Positions 9,782 through 21,200 of a stretch of 28,949 bases of DNA are shown here, piece by piece (the stretch's first letter is position 1; the number at the start of each line of letters is the position of its first letter). The DNA lies in NCBI GenBank assembly GCA_905397405.1, contig CAJPVJ010000296.1, forward strand, positions 1-28,949. The letters run 5' to 3'. This DNA is from Oppiella nova. Lineage: Eukaryota > Arthropoda > Arachnida > Sarcoptiformes > Oppiidae. The translations under genes were made by a program, and so were the position numbers. The notes below the pieces were generated by a model that saw only the letters and a list, made by a program, of their open reading frames with translations, was not told where the DNA came from and searched no databases.

Positions 9782-10467
9782 CTATAGTAAAAATAGGTAA
9801 TATCACTTCTTTTGCCCTTTAAGACTCCATCTCTCAGTACTCTATCTCAACTAACAACAGAACGAGAGGTAGAGTATACAAAATTAAGTGAAAAGGATTT
9901 CCTAATAAAAGCGATTCTAATAAATCGATTGTATTTGTAATACAACACAACATTACAATTAACATCAATTCGTCATATTATACATCAATTGATTCAACAG
10001 ATGATATATTCTAACATTTATGGACAGGTATGTCAAATACTGCTACATATTAACGAATACATTGAGATGTGAATTATTGAATTAATGAGACTTTCTTAAA
10101 GCTTACACAAGTAGTTGAGACACGATATGAGTGAACAATTGCTACAAACAACTGCTGCAAAGCTATCACTTGTTTTGTAACATTCACTCGACTCACAGCC
10201 AGAATATAATGCAATTACTGGTAGAGACCATTGAAACCACATAATACTAAAACTCATAGAATATACAGAATATACAGTATTGTACTCTACTTTGATGTAC
10301 CACTGGCTGTAAGTCACTGGTGATGATCAGTTCTATCATATCTGTGGCGCTGGCATTGTGTGGGTCTGTCTCTGTCTTTACGCTCTCTCAGTAGTCAATC
10401 GTCTCAATCGGAGTGCAGTTTGAATGCCAGTGAAACAGATCTGCTCATAACGTACACCTAATTTAGT
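9782..10467. other. Non-coding spacer with imperfect hairpin
   Basis: No credible gene. An imperfect inverted repeat has arms at 9838-9848 (TACTCTATCTC) and 9864-9876 (GAGAGGTAGAGTA) separated by 15 bases. The open frame at 10096-10317 on the - strand has no family features and is probably chance. Confidence 0.4.
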
Positions 10468-10722
10468 CCATTCTCTACACATTCTCTCCCATTCTCTCCA
10501 TTCCCTACTCCATCATCAATAAGCAATCAATCGCTTTGTCCACAAATCCTATCATAGAGGGCATCGACTACTACTGTCTACTCTACTCCACATAACCATT
10601 CTCTACACATTCTCTCCCATTCTCTCCATTCCCTACTCCATCATCAATAAGCAATCAATCGCTTTGTCCACAAATCCTATCATAGAGGGCATCGACTACT
10701 ACTGTCTACTCTACTCCACATA
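10468..10722. repeat. Exact 127-bp direct repeat in tandem (offset 128)
   Basis: Copy 1 is 10468-10594 and copy 2 is 10596-10722, with one base (10595) between. The copies are identical over all 127 positions and diverge immediately on both sides. The unit is rich in CT (CATTCTCTCCCATTCTCTCC) and non-coding. The exact length, shared with two other repeats in this window, suggests an assembly overlap that was not merged rather than a biological tandem repeat. Confidence 0.93.
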
Positions 10723-10967
10723 TCTGTACACTCACTCTATGCCTAACCATTATCTACTTGCATACCGTATCTACCATACAGTATACTCCACATAGTATTG
10801 TATCCGCATATCCTCATAGCCTTATAGCCAGCACTATGTCATGCAATAGTAGCAAAACCAGGGATATAAGACATTGAACGCTGTATGGCAATAGTGAGCC
10901 CAACCTAACCAACCTAACGGTTCTGGTGCAGTCTTGTGCTCAATTGTAATGTATTAACTCTTAACCA
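10723..10967. other. Non-coding spacer
   Basis: Contains TACAGTA-type palindromic words (for example 10777-10783) and a short CCTAAC-rich patch near 10900-10918. Nothing else was recognised. Confidence 0.4.
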
Positions 10968-11581
10968 CGCCTTTCCCTCTTTCCTTATGTCTGTTCCCCT
11001 TAACGAGTCGTCGAGAGCACCGGCGAAGCAAATACACAAACAGTCATTCATTCACTATTTCGCTCTAACTTTGTGTGTCTCTGCTCTCGCCGTAGCGAAC
11101 AGTTCCCAATGTGTTCACCACTGTATGTCTCAGTGCGTGAGCCATAGCCAGCCCTCTCAGCCCTGTCTGTGCTCTTCACTAGTTTATGGAATCTGTTCTT
11201 CAAAACACATATAAAATAATATTTGAGTTTTAGTTGATTTCTGCTCTAAACAGACATACAGTTCCTTCAACTTCTCTATCATTCGATACTGTATTCCGAG
11301 TTATATTTGATATTTGTTTTGAAAGTGAATTCTCTGCTCTCCCTGTGCTCTCAGCACTACATCTCACTCGTGGGAGGCGTTGCATCCGAGATAACGAATA
11401 CAGTATATTATATATACTGTATATATCGTACATGTTTCATATTTAATGCAATTCTCCAATAAGTCATAACTTTTGATTGCATTAAATGTAATAATAATCG
11501 TCAAAACTGTACATATTCTGCATATATGATCGCAATTTGTGAAAATGCCAGTCATTATACTGAGCATTAATACCATTATCT
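10968..11581. repeat. Left copy of a 615-bp direct repeat, ending at an N
   Basis: This 614-bp segment recurs at 11583-12197 in the same orientation. It runs up to the base before an undetermined base (11582). I count about ten substitutions and one small indel between the copies, about 98% identity. It includes a small frame with a cysteine-rich reading (QCVHHCMSQCVSHSQPSQPC) but no recognised domain, and a TACAGTATA/TATACTGTA inverted repeat near 11399-11421. Confidence 0.92.
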
Positions 11582-11582
11582 N
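11582..11582. other. Undetermined base (N), likely contig junction
   Basis: This is the only N in the window. It lies exactly between the two copies of the 615-bp repeat, as expected for a scaffold join of two overlapping but non-identical contig ends. Confidence 0.85.
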
Positions 11583-12197
11583 CGCCTTTCCCTCTTTCCT
11601 TATGTCTGTTCCCCTTAACGAGTCGTCGAGAGCACCGGCGAAGCAAATACACAAACAGTCATTCATTCACTATTTCGCTCTAACTTTGTGTGTCTCTGCT
11701 CTCGCCGTAACGAACAGTTCCCAATGTGTTCACCACTGTATGTCTCAGTGCGTGAGCCATAGCCAGCCCTCTCAGCCCTGTCTGTGCTCTTCACTAGTTT
11801 ATGGAATCTGTTCTGAAGAAACACATATAAAATAATATTTCAATTTTAGTTCATTTCTGCTCTAAACAGACATACAGTTCCTTCAACTTCTCTATCATTC
11901 GATACCGTATTCCGAGTTATATTTGATATTTGTTTTCAAAGTGAATTCTCTGCTCTCCCTGTGCTCTCAGCACTACATCTCACTCGTGGGAGGCGTTGCA
12001 TCCGAGATAACCAATACAGTATATTATATATACAGTATATATCGTACATGTTTCATATTTAATGCAATTCTCCAATAAGTCATAACTTTTGATTGCATTA
12101 AATGTAATAATAATCGTCAAAACTCTACATATTCTGCATATATGATCGCAATTTGTGAAAATGCCAGTCATTATACTGAGCATTAATACCATTATCT
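11583..12197. repeat. Right copy of the 615-bp direct repeat
   Basis: It matches 10968-11581 from its first base after the N and ends where the sequence becomes unique (CTATGTTTGAACC). At least five of the roughly ten substitutions relative to the left copy are G-to-C changes. The cysteine-rich small frame is conserved with one substitution. Confidence 0.92.
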
Positions 12198-12836
12198 CTA
12201 TGTTTGAACCAAACTTACTTTCGGTGAACATTGCTGGAGTGCCTTTACTTTTATAAAAGCACATTATCATTAAGTTTTAGGTAAGTTATCAAAGCTTTTG
12301 CCAAATTAAATGTAAACTTAACTTATATTGTATTATATTTCAAACTACAAAACTTAATAGTGCTGTAATAGCAGTAAAAGTACATTAATTTTATTATATT
12401 AATGATCTCCAAGTCATAAGACTGTGTGTGTAGTCTTTTTTCTTATAATTTGTAATTTTATTTTCAAACATAACTTACATTTCATTTGTCTCTTTAATAA
12501 AAATGAAAAAACTTTGTAAGCATTCATACTATGGTTGAGGCATTGGGCCTAACCTTCTGCAGAATCTGCACTGTTATTAGCCGTTAGGTATTAATATGAT
12601 TACAATCCATCATATTTTGTGCGAGTTATGAATCCTTAATACTATTAAATACATTAAATACAGTTATATTCACTTCAATTCAAGGTTAGTGTGTTTGAGG
12701 GGTTCAACACTTTGCGTGAATTGCAATCATTTGCGTTGAATATAATTTGGTGTTCACTTAATAATGGGCACCGAAATTGTTTCATAAATAAATTAATGTT
12801 ACGTTTGTTACGAGATATGAAAAAATAATTAAAAAC
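12198..12836. other. AT-rich non-coding spacer
   Basis: No gene, RNA or repeat was recognised. The small - strand frame at 12675-12875 shows no family features. Confidence 0.45.
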
Positions 12837-12963
12837 AATTAGTGCTCTAAATATTGAAGCTCTCATTGAACTCAAATCTATTGATTTTTATTTTATTCCT
12901 ATTCTGTGTATCCCTCACAAAAAATATGCATTGCATGCGAGTGCACAGGGAGTACAGTTCACA
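12837..12963. repeat. Exact 127-bp direct repeat, copy 1
   Basis: Identical over 127 bp to 13092-13218. The sequences before and after diverge at once. The 128 bases between the copies (12964-13091) are unique AT-rich DNA. A small frame (NLLIFILFLFCVSLTKNMHC) appears in both copies only because of the duplication. Confidence 0.93.
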
Positions 12964-13091
12964 ATTTGACGAATGTATTATAAATGTTTTACGTAAATAT
13001 TTATATTTAGCTGTAATATCAGGATCGCCACAATATTCTTTTAAATTTATGGTGTATTTAAATTCATCCATTGATTCATTTATATTAATAT

Positions 13092-13218
13092 AATTAGTGC
13101 TCTAAATATTGAAGCTCTCATTGAACTCAAATCTATTGATTTTTATTTTATTCCTATTCTGTGTATCCCTCACAAAAAATATGCATTGCATGCGAGTGCA
13201 CAGGGAGTACAGTTCACA
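13092..13218. repeat. Exact 127-bp direct repeat, copy 2
   Basis: Second copy of 12837-12963 at an offset of 255. Its downstream flank differs from that of copy 1. The structure looks like a left contig ending in a short dead-end branch followed by the true continuation. Confidence 0.93.
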
Positions 13219-15109
13219 CACCATAACATTGGATAAGAGCCCAAATACAGACATTTGCGGACAGACATGTGTTCTGTGGCCTAAACATTGAATGAATGGT
13301 ACATATAGAGAGAATTACACGAAAACACATTTGCGCTAAATTTTTCAGATAAAAACTTGTGTTGAATTGAATGCAAATGTAGTGCCGAAAGAGAGGGATC
13401 AGTTGACTCACGAGTGGTCCGACTCTTTGCATATGAGATCACGTTTCACTACAAAACTCTCATTTCGACTAAAAAATTCATTTAATAATTGTTTTGTGGG
13501 ATAAGAGGCTATTCTTTCGTTGAGTCCACTCTGTATAATACAAATGTGTTCTACATATTAGGCATCTCTTAGTGTTCCGTCAGTTCTCTTATTATGTTAT
13601 TTAATTCATTTAATGTTGAATTAGTGGTTAATTTGATGCTAACAGTGAAAAGAGGGTTAACTATAAAACGTCAGTCCGTTTTCTCGCTTATCCTCGAAGA
13701 TCACGAATAAACATGAAATGGGAGGCAAAGGCCAGCTCTAAAATCAGGCGCTTATCTGTATCTAAAGTATAGAGTTTGGGCACAAATAACATACAAATTA
13801 ATAGATTATAAAATGAGATAAACATAAAGTTGTTCTCTATTTAGAGTTAAAACTCAAGAGTGAATGAAAGTCTATATTTGTGTTACACTCCAAACAGATC
13901 AGCAGTATTTAGCAGTATTTCATAGCCGTGTTTGTAAGTAGAGTACAACACTCTGGGAAGGGTATCGCTCTCTGCTCCTTAAGAGGTCGACCCTCTCCAG
14001 CATTCATTGCATTTCTAACGTATCTCTCCTTCTCTTCATTTCTCTGCTGTTTTCCGCCAGAGATTACTCGTAAATACAGCTCTCAGTACCCAAAACATCC
14101 AGTATTTTGTTTATGTGTTAGCGATAGTAGTGGCGAACTGGAGGGCAGTGTGTTATGTGTTGTTATCCTAATTATCATTTCATACAATACTTCTTATTTC
14201 TATCTATCGATTAATTTTTGGTGTTTTTCTCAATTCATTCGTTTCCTGAGGACTAATAATTGATAGACAGATAGAGATTGAGATAAATTGAGAGCAACTT
14301 CTAGTGATTCCCAACAAATCCTAACACACATTCATTATCTGAGTTTCAATTTAAAAAGTTATTAATATTATCAACGCTCGCCTTTCCATTCAATCTAACA
14401 TTTATTTAAAGAATTTGTTGTGTTTTTTATGAAAAATTTTTGTTTATCCATCAAAATAAAACCATTAATAAGTGATTGCAATTTATATTGATACCATATA
14501 TTATAAGCTCAATATAAAGGAAATTCAAAATTATTGGGTGTCTGTGCGACTAAATTAAAGGCTGTGCCTGATATTCAACTTTAAATACCGTCACAAAAAT
14601 ATTTACAGTTACACAAGAACTGAAAAAATTGTTAAACTTTTTGTTTATATTTAATTAAAGGCATGTGTTATGTGTACCGATATTATGAATGTTTGAACAT
14701 TTGTTCCTAAAAACGACTTAATTGTGTCCCAATTTCAGCTAACTTTCTTCATGCGATTCACAGCTTATGTATGAAAAACTTATATAATATTACATTAAAT
14801 TATAAATTACGAAACGATTGGATATTAATATGAAGTGTTAAACCATTGCATATAATACGAGAGACAGAAGTAGTTTAATCTCTAATTAGAACAGTTTCTC
14901 ACAATAAACGCCTTTCCATACACTGTATTATAGCTGTATTATAGCCCTATTTTCATGTGGTTTTCATAATGAGAAACAAGAGTGAAATCTCTATCCATTA
15001 GTCCTTCAGGAAAATACATTTAAATTTATTCATCAATTCAATCACAACAACAACTCTTCTCAACTCATTAAATCTCAATTTTCCTCGTTTTCACCGTTAG
15101 TGCCATAAT
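13219..15109. other. Upstream region of the GAS2-like gene, possible 5' UTR exon(s)
   Basis: No coding gene was recognised over 1.9 kb. A less AT-rich block at about 13925-14165 contains a donor-like TTTGTAAGTAG and a chance frame (13928-14263), and may be a promoter or non-coding first exon. A pyrimidine-rich acceptor (CTCGTTTTCACCGTTAG) ends at 15100, ten bases before the start ATG, which suggests a spliced 5' UTR. Confidence 0.35.
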
Positions 15110-18100
15110 ATGGCGGTCGATGAAACCAATTCCAATGGTTCTTCACCTAAGACTGAGGAAGAATATGCCGATCGGATCACACGATTGCAAATGGAATATC
15201 TCATACCATTGAAGGAAGACCTGTCAGGTATGTGTCAACACATCTAATGTCTTAGTCTTATGCAATTGATTTACATACGAGGAAAACAATTGTGAATTCA
15301 TAAAATATATGTTACTATTGACAGATTGGCTCAACAGAATACTTGGTAAGTGTTGTTCATATTTCGTAAACATTTTTATATCATAAATACTTTTATGAGT
15401 TTTCCTTAATGTTTAAGCATAGTGTACTTTTTATTTTTGCTATTAAAACATTTTTATAATAATTGATTTGCGAGCAAAAGTATGTTTTCGACAATTTCCA
15501 TTTTACATCTCTTAATATAAAATCTATAATAAATTTAGTTTTATTTTGCGAAATAATAAATTTAATAATTTCTATATTAATTTCAAGATATATGATATAA
15601 CTTTATATAATATACTTTATATTATATATTTACAATATTTTTGACATGTAGATAAGGTTTGTAATAACAGAACCATGTGTTTGACAAATATGATTATGAA
15701 ATATAAATCATTTTAAATTACAAGCTCTCAAAAAGCATTAATTTTAATATATTTATAATGATAATACTATAGACATCTAACCTTAAAATTGAAGTATCAT
15801 TTGTAGATTTCTTCTTATTTTTGTCTCTTAGAAAATGTTCTTAACATACAATAAAATAATTATAATACAATAATATTATATTGATTTTCGATATAACAGG
15901 AAATATATTTTGGAAATTAAAATTTTTTATGGCAAAGATTTTAAACAATTAGAGAAACTTTTTTTGACGTCTAATCTTATAAATTGTTGATATTATATAA
16001 GAAGTGATGATAAGAATTCAAAATATTTTGATTAACAGGTTTTTATGAATTGAATAAAATATTCAATCGATAAAAGCTTTTAATAGATAGTAATATAATT
16101 CATGACATCTATTCAAACATAATCTTTTTTTGGTTACACAGAAGTAATACACGAAAATGAAATACAGATAATGTATATAATAAACGTTTTTAACATTTAC
16201 TTTAATTTTTATAACTTTAAAAATATTAAACTACTATAACATATAAACAAATGGCGCAAAATTCCTGTTTTCTGTCGACAAAAAATGTTTTTATAACAAT
16301 TTCTTGTATTTATATTTACATTAGAGATGAGATAACAATAGCTGTGAAAAGTAGAGACGACTCGCAGTCAACCGACTTAAAGATAGACCCGAGTTGTAGC
16401 TAAAAAAGTACAAAAATTACATATATTTTTGAATATTTTTTATTGAATATCATTGAAGTGTATATAAATTATAATCAAAAGTTGATGTTTTGAAAGTATC
16501 ATAAAAATATTTCTCCAATTCTTATGCTTTATTTAATTCCATAATAATTGGACTCTTTTTGCAAGTTTGAAGCAATAGAACCGATACTATCAGCCCTACT
16601 GTACTGTAGTTCACTAATAAAGGAAATGAGAGAAACGGGAAGTTTTTTGTAAAGATAAGTCTACAAACAGGCCGACAACAGCTTATTTAAATAATATTTT
16701 GCAAATTTTCTGCATATTATTTGGAAATATAATTTACTTATTTAGTATCCAATTTCTATTTTGTACACTAACTTCAATAAATCTAATAACGGTTTGCATT
16801 TAATTAGACTAATAAACATTAAGACATGAAAGAGTGGGCTGTATATCATTTACAGAAACTTTCTGACATCACATAAGACTTATTTTACTGTTATTTTTAA
16901 TAAATAAGTTAACAAAATAATAAACCGATTATTATATTAGTGTATTGTATTATATTATTAGTGCAGTTCCTATTATGTTTCATATATAATATAAATCCAA
17001 TGAATTTTATCTAAAAATATAATATTAGCTCTAAATAATCATAAGGAGTAGTGAGTGTTCCGGTCATTTGCGTTCACTAAACACGGCATCAGTTTGTTGT
17101 TTCACTTCATAAGAGTTTTATTTAGTTTTTATTCTCATATGAAATAAACACAAACTTCATAATCATCTCAAAAAAGAGTATTTTCTCCGATCTTTGCGAA
17201 ACATCTTATCGTTAAGAATGAGTTTAAAAAGTTTGAAAAATATTTCTCCAATACTTAATGCATTGCAAACCTGTCGACACAAACTCCCTTTTATTCGACT
17301 CATGTTATTGTAATAATGATTGCCAACCGCATAGATATTAAATAGAAATATTTCTCCACACTATAACATCATTACATCATTTCCTCATTAAATCCCTGGA
17401 CTGGGATCACGTTTTTTCTACTCACCTCTCAATCTATTTTTCATTCCCTTTTCATTCGCTTTTTTTTCATTCGACACAATAATTTTTGTTGAAAAAAGGA
17501 CTTTTCAAAAAGTTTAATTATCATTAAATACCAAATTTATATGTCGTTAAATAAATGCTTTTAAAAACATTCTTTCGACTGATTATAAATTTTTTATGCC
17601 TTTTATCCAAAAATAATTTTATTTTATTATACATTGTAAAAACATTTCAATAGTTGATTGAGTTTTTTGATTTGTTGTTAACAGCTTTTTAAAATAAATT
17701 TACTGATTTCCTCTTATTATTTTTAATCAATTCTGTAAAGTAACAAATTTTATAACAGCTTTATGCTAATATATTGTAGATTACAAATACTGTTAAAAAA
17801 ATAACTGTTAAGATAATTCATTAAAATTTTCTTTTCATTATGAATGCATTTAGTTATGTCTGTTTACTAAGTAATGAACTTTTCCCAAACTCTCCTTTGA
17901 AATCATTTCTGAATACTTTAAGACAAAACACTGTAAATAACAAATAATAATTGGGTTTCAGACACCGATGACATAACGGCCGATAACTTTATGTCCCGTT
18001 TGGACAACGGTGTGATTGTGTGTAAATTAGCCAAATTGATCCAGGACAATTGCGATGCCACTCAACAAGCCTTCAATGGAAAACTAAGTCGCGCACTCGA

Positions 18101-18157
18101 AGAGGTTACAGAACTTTATGCTTTATTTAATTCTCTAATGAAGTCTCACCCCCAGGC

Positions 18158-18201
<44 letters not shown>

Positions 18202-21200
18202 TCAAATACAATATACTTAGACTAATAGAAATAAAAAGACAGCATTTATTATAGCGTATATAAACAGTAATGTGTTGTGGAATATAAGTTATATAATATG
18301 TATTTGAGTGGCATTTTCTGTTAGGACTCATCCCCTACCAGAACAAAGTGAACACTTGACTAATCAAGACTTTTGTTTCTGTATCACTCGTATACCTTTC
18401 CCTCAGGAAATTCCCATAAACGGAGTTAACTACAAGGGTTTGATAAGGCATACACTGGCTCCGACAACAACCAAATGTTGGGAAAATGCAAAATCTCAGT
18501 CATTCTACGCTAGGGTACAGTAAATTTGTATACCTGTAAACACATTTATATAAATATATCTTTATGAAATGATCAGGACAACGTTTCGAATTTTCTCAAA
18601 TGGTGTCGAAAGTTTGGGGTCAGGGATGCCGTTCTCTTCGAGAGGTACCAACCATTACACCAACAGACCATTACATACCAATTGACAGTTATATCTCTTG
18701 ACTGTCTTTTTAATGAATTCTCATAAATTGAAAGCAAACTCTTGTTATCTGACTTTCATTACACAAACAGCGAGGATCTGGTGTCTCACGTGAATCCCCG
18801 CAATGTAGTGCTATGTCTGCTAGAAATCGCACGAATCGCGTGCACTAAGCACTCGTTCAGTCCGGCGCCGGGATTAGTGCAGTTTGAACAGGAGATCGAC
18901 GAACTGGAAAACGAGACCATCGATGGCTGGTCCGTGTCCTCGCTTTCCAACGATTGCAACATCAGCTATAGGGGCGAAGTGACAGCTGCCGGTGCTGTCA
19001 ATGGCAATGGCAATGGACGGATGGCATCTGTTTCCTCTCTCAATAGCAGCAGCAGCTCCTCCACTATCAGTACAAACACATCGACCACTCCAACCAAACT
19101 CACCTCCGAATTGGATCACAAGGTGTGCCCAATACTACTCGACACCTGTACTCTATACTTCTCTATACAACTCTATTCTCTTCCCAATTCATCTAAACTA
19201 CAGCTGTTTTCACAAAACTTTTCCAACCATACCATACGTTTTGTGTCACTGAGTAGTCTCTTAGGCTTTAAATCTTTTCTTTTATATTCATAACAATTGA
19301 TTCTAAGCTTTATTTTATTTTATTTTCTTACATATGTTCAGAAAAAACTTTATTAAACTTAAACTATATATTAATACTAATTTAACCGATAGGTTATGTT
19401 AATTGCAAAGTCTTATTACGGACGTGAAGCGCATCAAGGGATACAAAGGCTTTCTGAAGGTATACCTCAAAACACTATTATTATTATTACAGTTATTATA
19501 TTTACGTTAAACATCAAACTGAGTTCACTTTTATAATCAAATCGAGAAACATGTGATTAATTCTGGAATTAAAAACTCTGAATAATAAATGTTGAATATA
19601 TAAGTGTCAAACATAGAGTCAAACAAATGTTTTTATCGGTCATTCATTTAAAATAATAAATCTTATGAATTTATTATTTCTTAGTTGTAGACTCACAAGT
19701 CAGATAAATAAATCTTTTTATTTTAGTTTTGCTTCAAAGCAAAAAGCATGCAACAAAAAAATGATTTTATTTTTTTTGTTGAAACCATCTTTTTCTGTCT
19801 CTAAAACAAGAAATGAAATAAATGTGAAGATATATAAACTTAAGAAAACTTTATTATTGATATTAATATAAATTTATGATATTATTCAAGAAAATAATTG
19901 AAGAGTACTGTAGAGCACATGAAAGCTAAATAAAACACAATTTAATAGCTTTTGTTTTGTATAATATTCATTAAATATTTTAATGGCTAATAAAGCGATT
20001 AATAGCATAGAATAAACCAATTATGTGTTCATTACTTATTCATACAAAAATTTATTTTTAAAAATTGAATAAAAGCCTTAATTCTTATTATTTGTGGCGT
20101 AAAATTGAAATTTTATGCTCACGTTAGGCATCATTTCCTAGTATCGGACACAACAACACCACATATCTTATACTTTTCTATTATTTTTGCAATTTTTTCT
20201 TTCGTTTAATTTATTCTTCACTTATTTGTGTTTTATTTAAAAGCTTGTGCCAAATATTAGAAATTCAAATGCATTTGAAAGTTATCATAAATTTTTCTCA
20301 AATAATTTTTATATATACGGTATATTAATAATACATATTTAGTATTTTCATTATTCATAAAACATATTTAAAAACTAGTATTGAGTGTAATTAAAAAGGT
20401 TTAAAATATCTTAACTATTAATTGAAATTCTGTTCTTAATTTCAAATCTCATATTTATATCATTTATAATAATTTGGTTTTAAATTTCAGGCAAATATCG
20501 TATCGCCAACCGAATAGTGTTCGTAAGAGTAAGTCAAACCTTATTTTATGTTTATTTTATAATAAGTTATACAATATATTCAATAAGAAATCATTAATTT
20601 ATATACGAATCGCACGCCTCAACTGCTTTTCTGATTTAGTCAAAGATTTGAGATTCAAATCAAATGCTTATTATTATTATTGAACTCAAAAAACAGTATA
20701 ACAGTATCGGAGAAGAGAGAAAGTTACTTATAGTACAGTATAATAGTGTTTGAGATACACCTTCCCCTTACATATCCAGCTGCAGGGCTGCATTTAAACA
20801 TACCTGTGCCTTTCATGCCATTGCCCTACACTTTAACCCAAATAAAATCTAAACAAAAAATTGTACACTTTATTTTAAAAGCCGGAGTTTTTTATTTATT
20901 ATTTCTAAATAAACATATTATGCATTCGTCGCACCTTTAAGAGTATTTTTAGCGCTTAAATCCTCTTATTATCGCAATTGCATTCAATTGAATATTAATT
21001 CAAACAATGGCTACAAACTTTTATTGATCTCTTAAATGAATGCCAATTTGTATTAATGGTCTATAATTCTAATATAAGAAAAATCTATTACAAGAGTTAT
21101 ATAATAAAAGATCTATAAAACGGTCTCTTTTTTGAGTGTAAAACTTTGTTAACAAAACGTGTCATTCGCTTCGATAAGTAAGGAAACAAAATATGTTTCA

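Noticed and set aside
10936-11835. Duplicated small cysteine-rich frame with a signal-like start, looking like a pair of secreted peptides
   Set aside because: The two copies are the two halves of the 615-bp repeat around an N. The frame has no recognised family, and its N-terminus differs between copies because it begins outside the repeat.
12854-13291. Pair of short frames sharing NLLIFILFLFCVSLTKN, resembling duplicated secreted peptides
   Set aside because: The shared part is the exact 127-bp repeat, probably an assembly artefact. No splice or family support was seen.
13928-14263. 111-residue + strand frame upstream of the GAS2-like gene
   Set aside because: No family features. It starts on a donor-like TTTGTAAGTAG and is more likely 5' UTR or promoter sequence.
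16340-16402. tRNA gene
   Set aside because: Stem spacing (about 41 nt between the outer arms) and lack of D, anticodon and T-arm consensus rule out a tRNA.
18146-18331. Open frames reading through the GA microsatellite as Glu-Arg or Ser-Leu repeats
   Set aside because: They lie in intron 3 of the GAS2-like gene, beyond the exon end at 18104, and are simply translations of a dinucleotide repeat.
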